From contig CBEVZC010000040.1 in NCBI GenBank assembly GCA_965554225.1, positions 1 to 23,713 on the forward strand: a stretch of DNA of 23,713 nucleotides, read 5' to 3'. Position 1 is the stretch's first letter, and every line of letters begins with the position of its first letter. Shown in pieces: positions 23,505 to 23,713 of the stretch. The DNA comes from BMS3ABIN04 sp965554225. Its GTDB lineage: Bacteria; Bacteroidota; Ignavibacteria; Ignavibacteriales; Melioribacteraceae. The notes under the pieces were generated by a model. It ran no database searches and was not told the origin of the DNA. It saw only the letters and a list, made by a program, of their open reading frames with translations. The translations under genes were made by a program, and so were the position numbers.

Positions 23505-23713
23505 TTTTATATAAAAATATAAACCATAACCGGGATAAGATTTAGCAATGGTTCAATTCAAATTTACTAAAAGAAGTTGAAGACTTAGCGATTTTTTATA
23601 TTAACTAAATTTAGATTTTGCAAACATAATCAGCAATAATCGTTGTCAATGAGTATTTTAATGTAATTTTTAGTTTTGGAATAATTAATTAGTGGTTTTT
23701 ATTAGTGTCCAAC

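Noticed and set aside
1..23713. CRISPR array, tRNA, rRNA, riboswitch or insertion sequence
   Set aside because: No regularly spaced repeats, no cloverleaf-like segments with the T-loop GTTCRANYC pattern, and no transposase or integrase motifs were seen. The only sizeable repeats are the two sorting-domain copies.

Overview
The window looks like chromosomal DNA of an AT-rich, Gram-negative member of the Ignavibacteriota/Bacteroidota branch, most likely an Ignavibacterium/Melioribacter-type organism. The main evidence is two large secreted proteins that end in a type IX secretion sorting domain of the Ignavibacteria kind (QNYPNPFNPSTTISY ... FDVLGREVATLVN ... SGVYYYRLKAG). Many Sec and lipoprotein signal peptides, YceI, a DUF2752/TM2 pair and an esterase with a carbohydrate-binding domain fit this. 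I see no rRNA, tRNA, CRISPR array, prophage or transposase, and the region reads as ordinary housekeeping and envelope genes.

Layout, left to right. (1) 157-2997, plus strand: a run of gamma-glutamyltransferase, a four-helix membrane protein and a SAM methyltransferase, joined by overlapping starts and stops. (2) 3222-4303, plus strand: a YceI-MarR operon behind a palindromic candidate operator. The MarR gene is broken by a frameshift and a stop. (3) 4354-7417, minus strand: a PhoB/OmpR-type response regulator and its membrane histidine kinase. Upstream of these, behind a hairpin terminator, lies a spondin-domain lipoprotein whose promoter region has a palindrome and Pho-box-like direct repeats. 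(4) 7529-11641, minus strand: two T9SS cargo proteins whose sorting domains share 149 identical bases, including a 22-base perfect palindrome read in frame as coding sequence. (5) 11849-13900: a PhzF-family isomerase (minus) divergent from asnA (plus), with a strong hairpin between asnA and the convergent acetyltransferase gene. (6) 13949-19843, minus strand: two GNAT acetyltransferases, a YjjX-type NTPase, a frameshifted outer-membrane-like gene, a CBM20-esterase, the DUF2752/TM2 pair, and a TrpF-like protein coupled to a lipoprotein of unknown function. (7) 20121-23504, plus strand: a 1127-residue secreted protein that fuses an M1-like and an M28-like zinc peptidase to a PDZ domain.

Plausible working relations are: the two-component pair may control the adjacent lipoprotein (inference from the repeats); the MarR protein would have repressed yceI before it decayed; ggt and the M28 fusion serve extracytoplasmic peptide breakdown. 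Most other neighbours show no evident shared pathway.

No stretch above 300 bases lacks a gene or gene remnant. The longest gaps (2998-3276, 14423-14686, 17753-18026, 19844-20066) are AT-rich. Apart from the candidate sites and small remnants listed, I see nothing in them. I found no convincing new multi-gene system. The best leads are the TrpF-like protein lacking the catalytic cysteine, the palindrome inserted in two sorting domains, the double-peptidase fusion, and the operator candidates.
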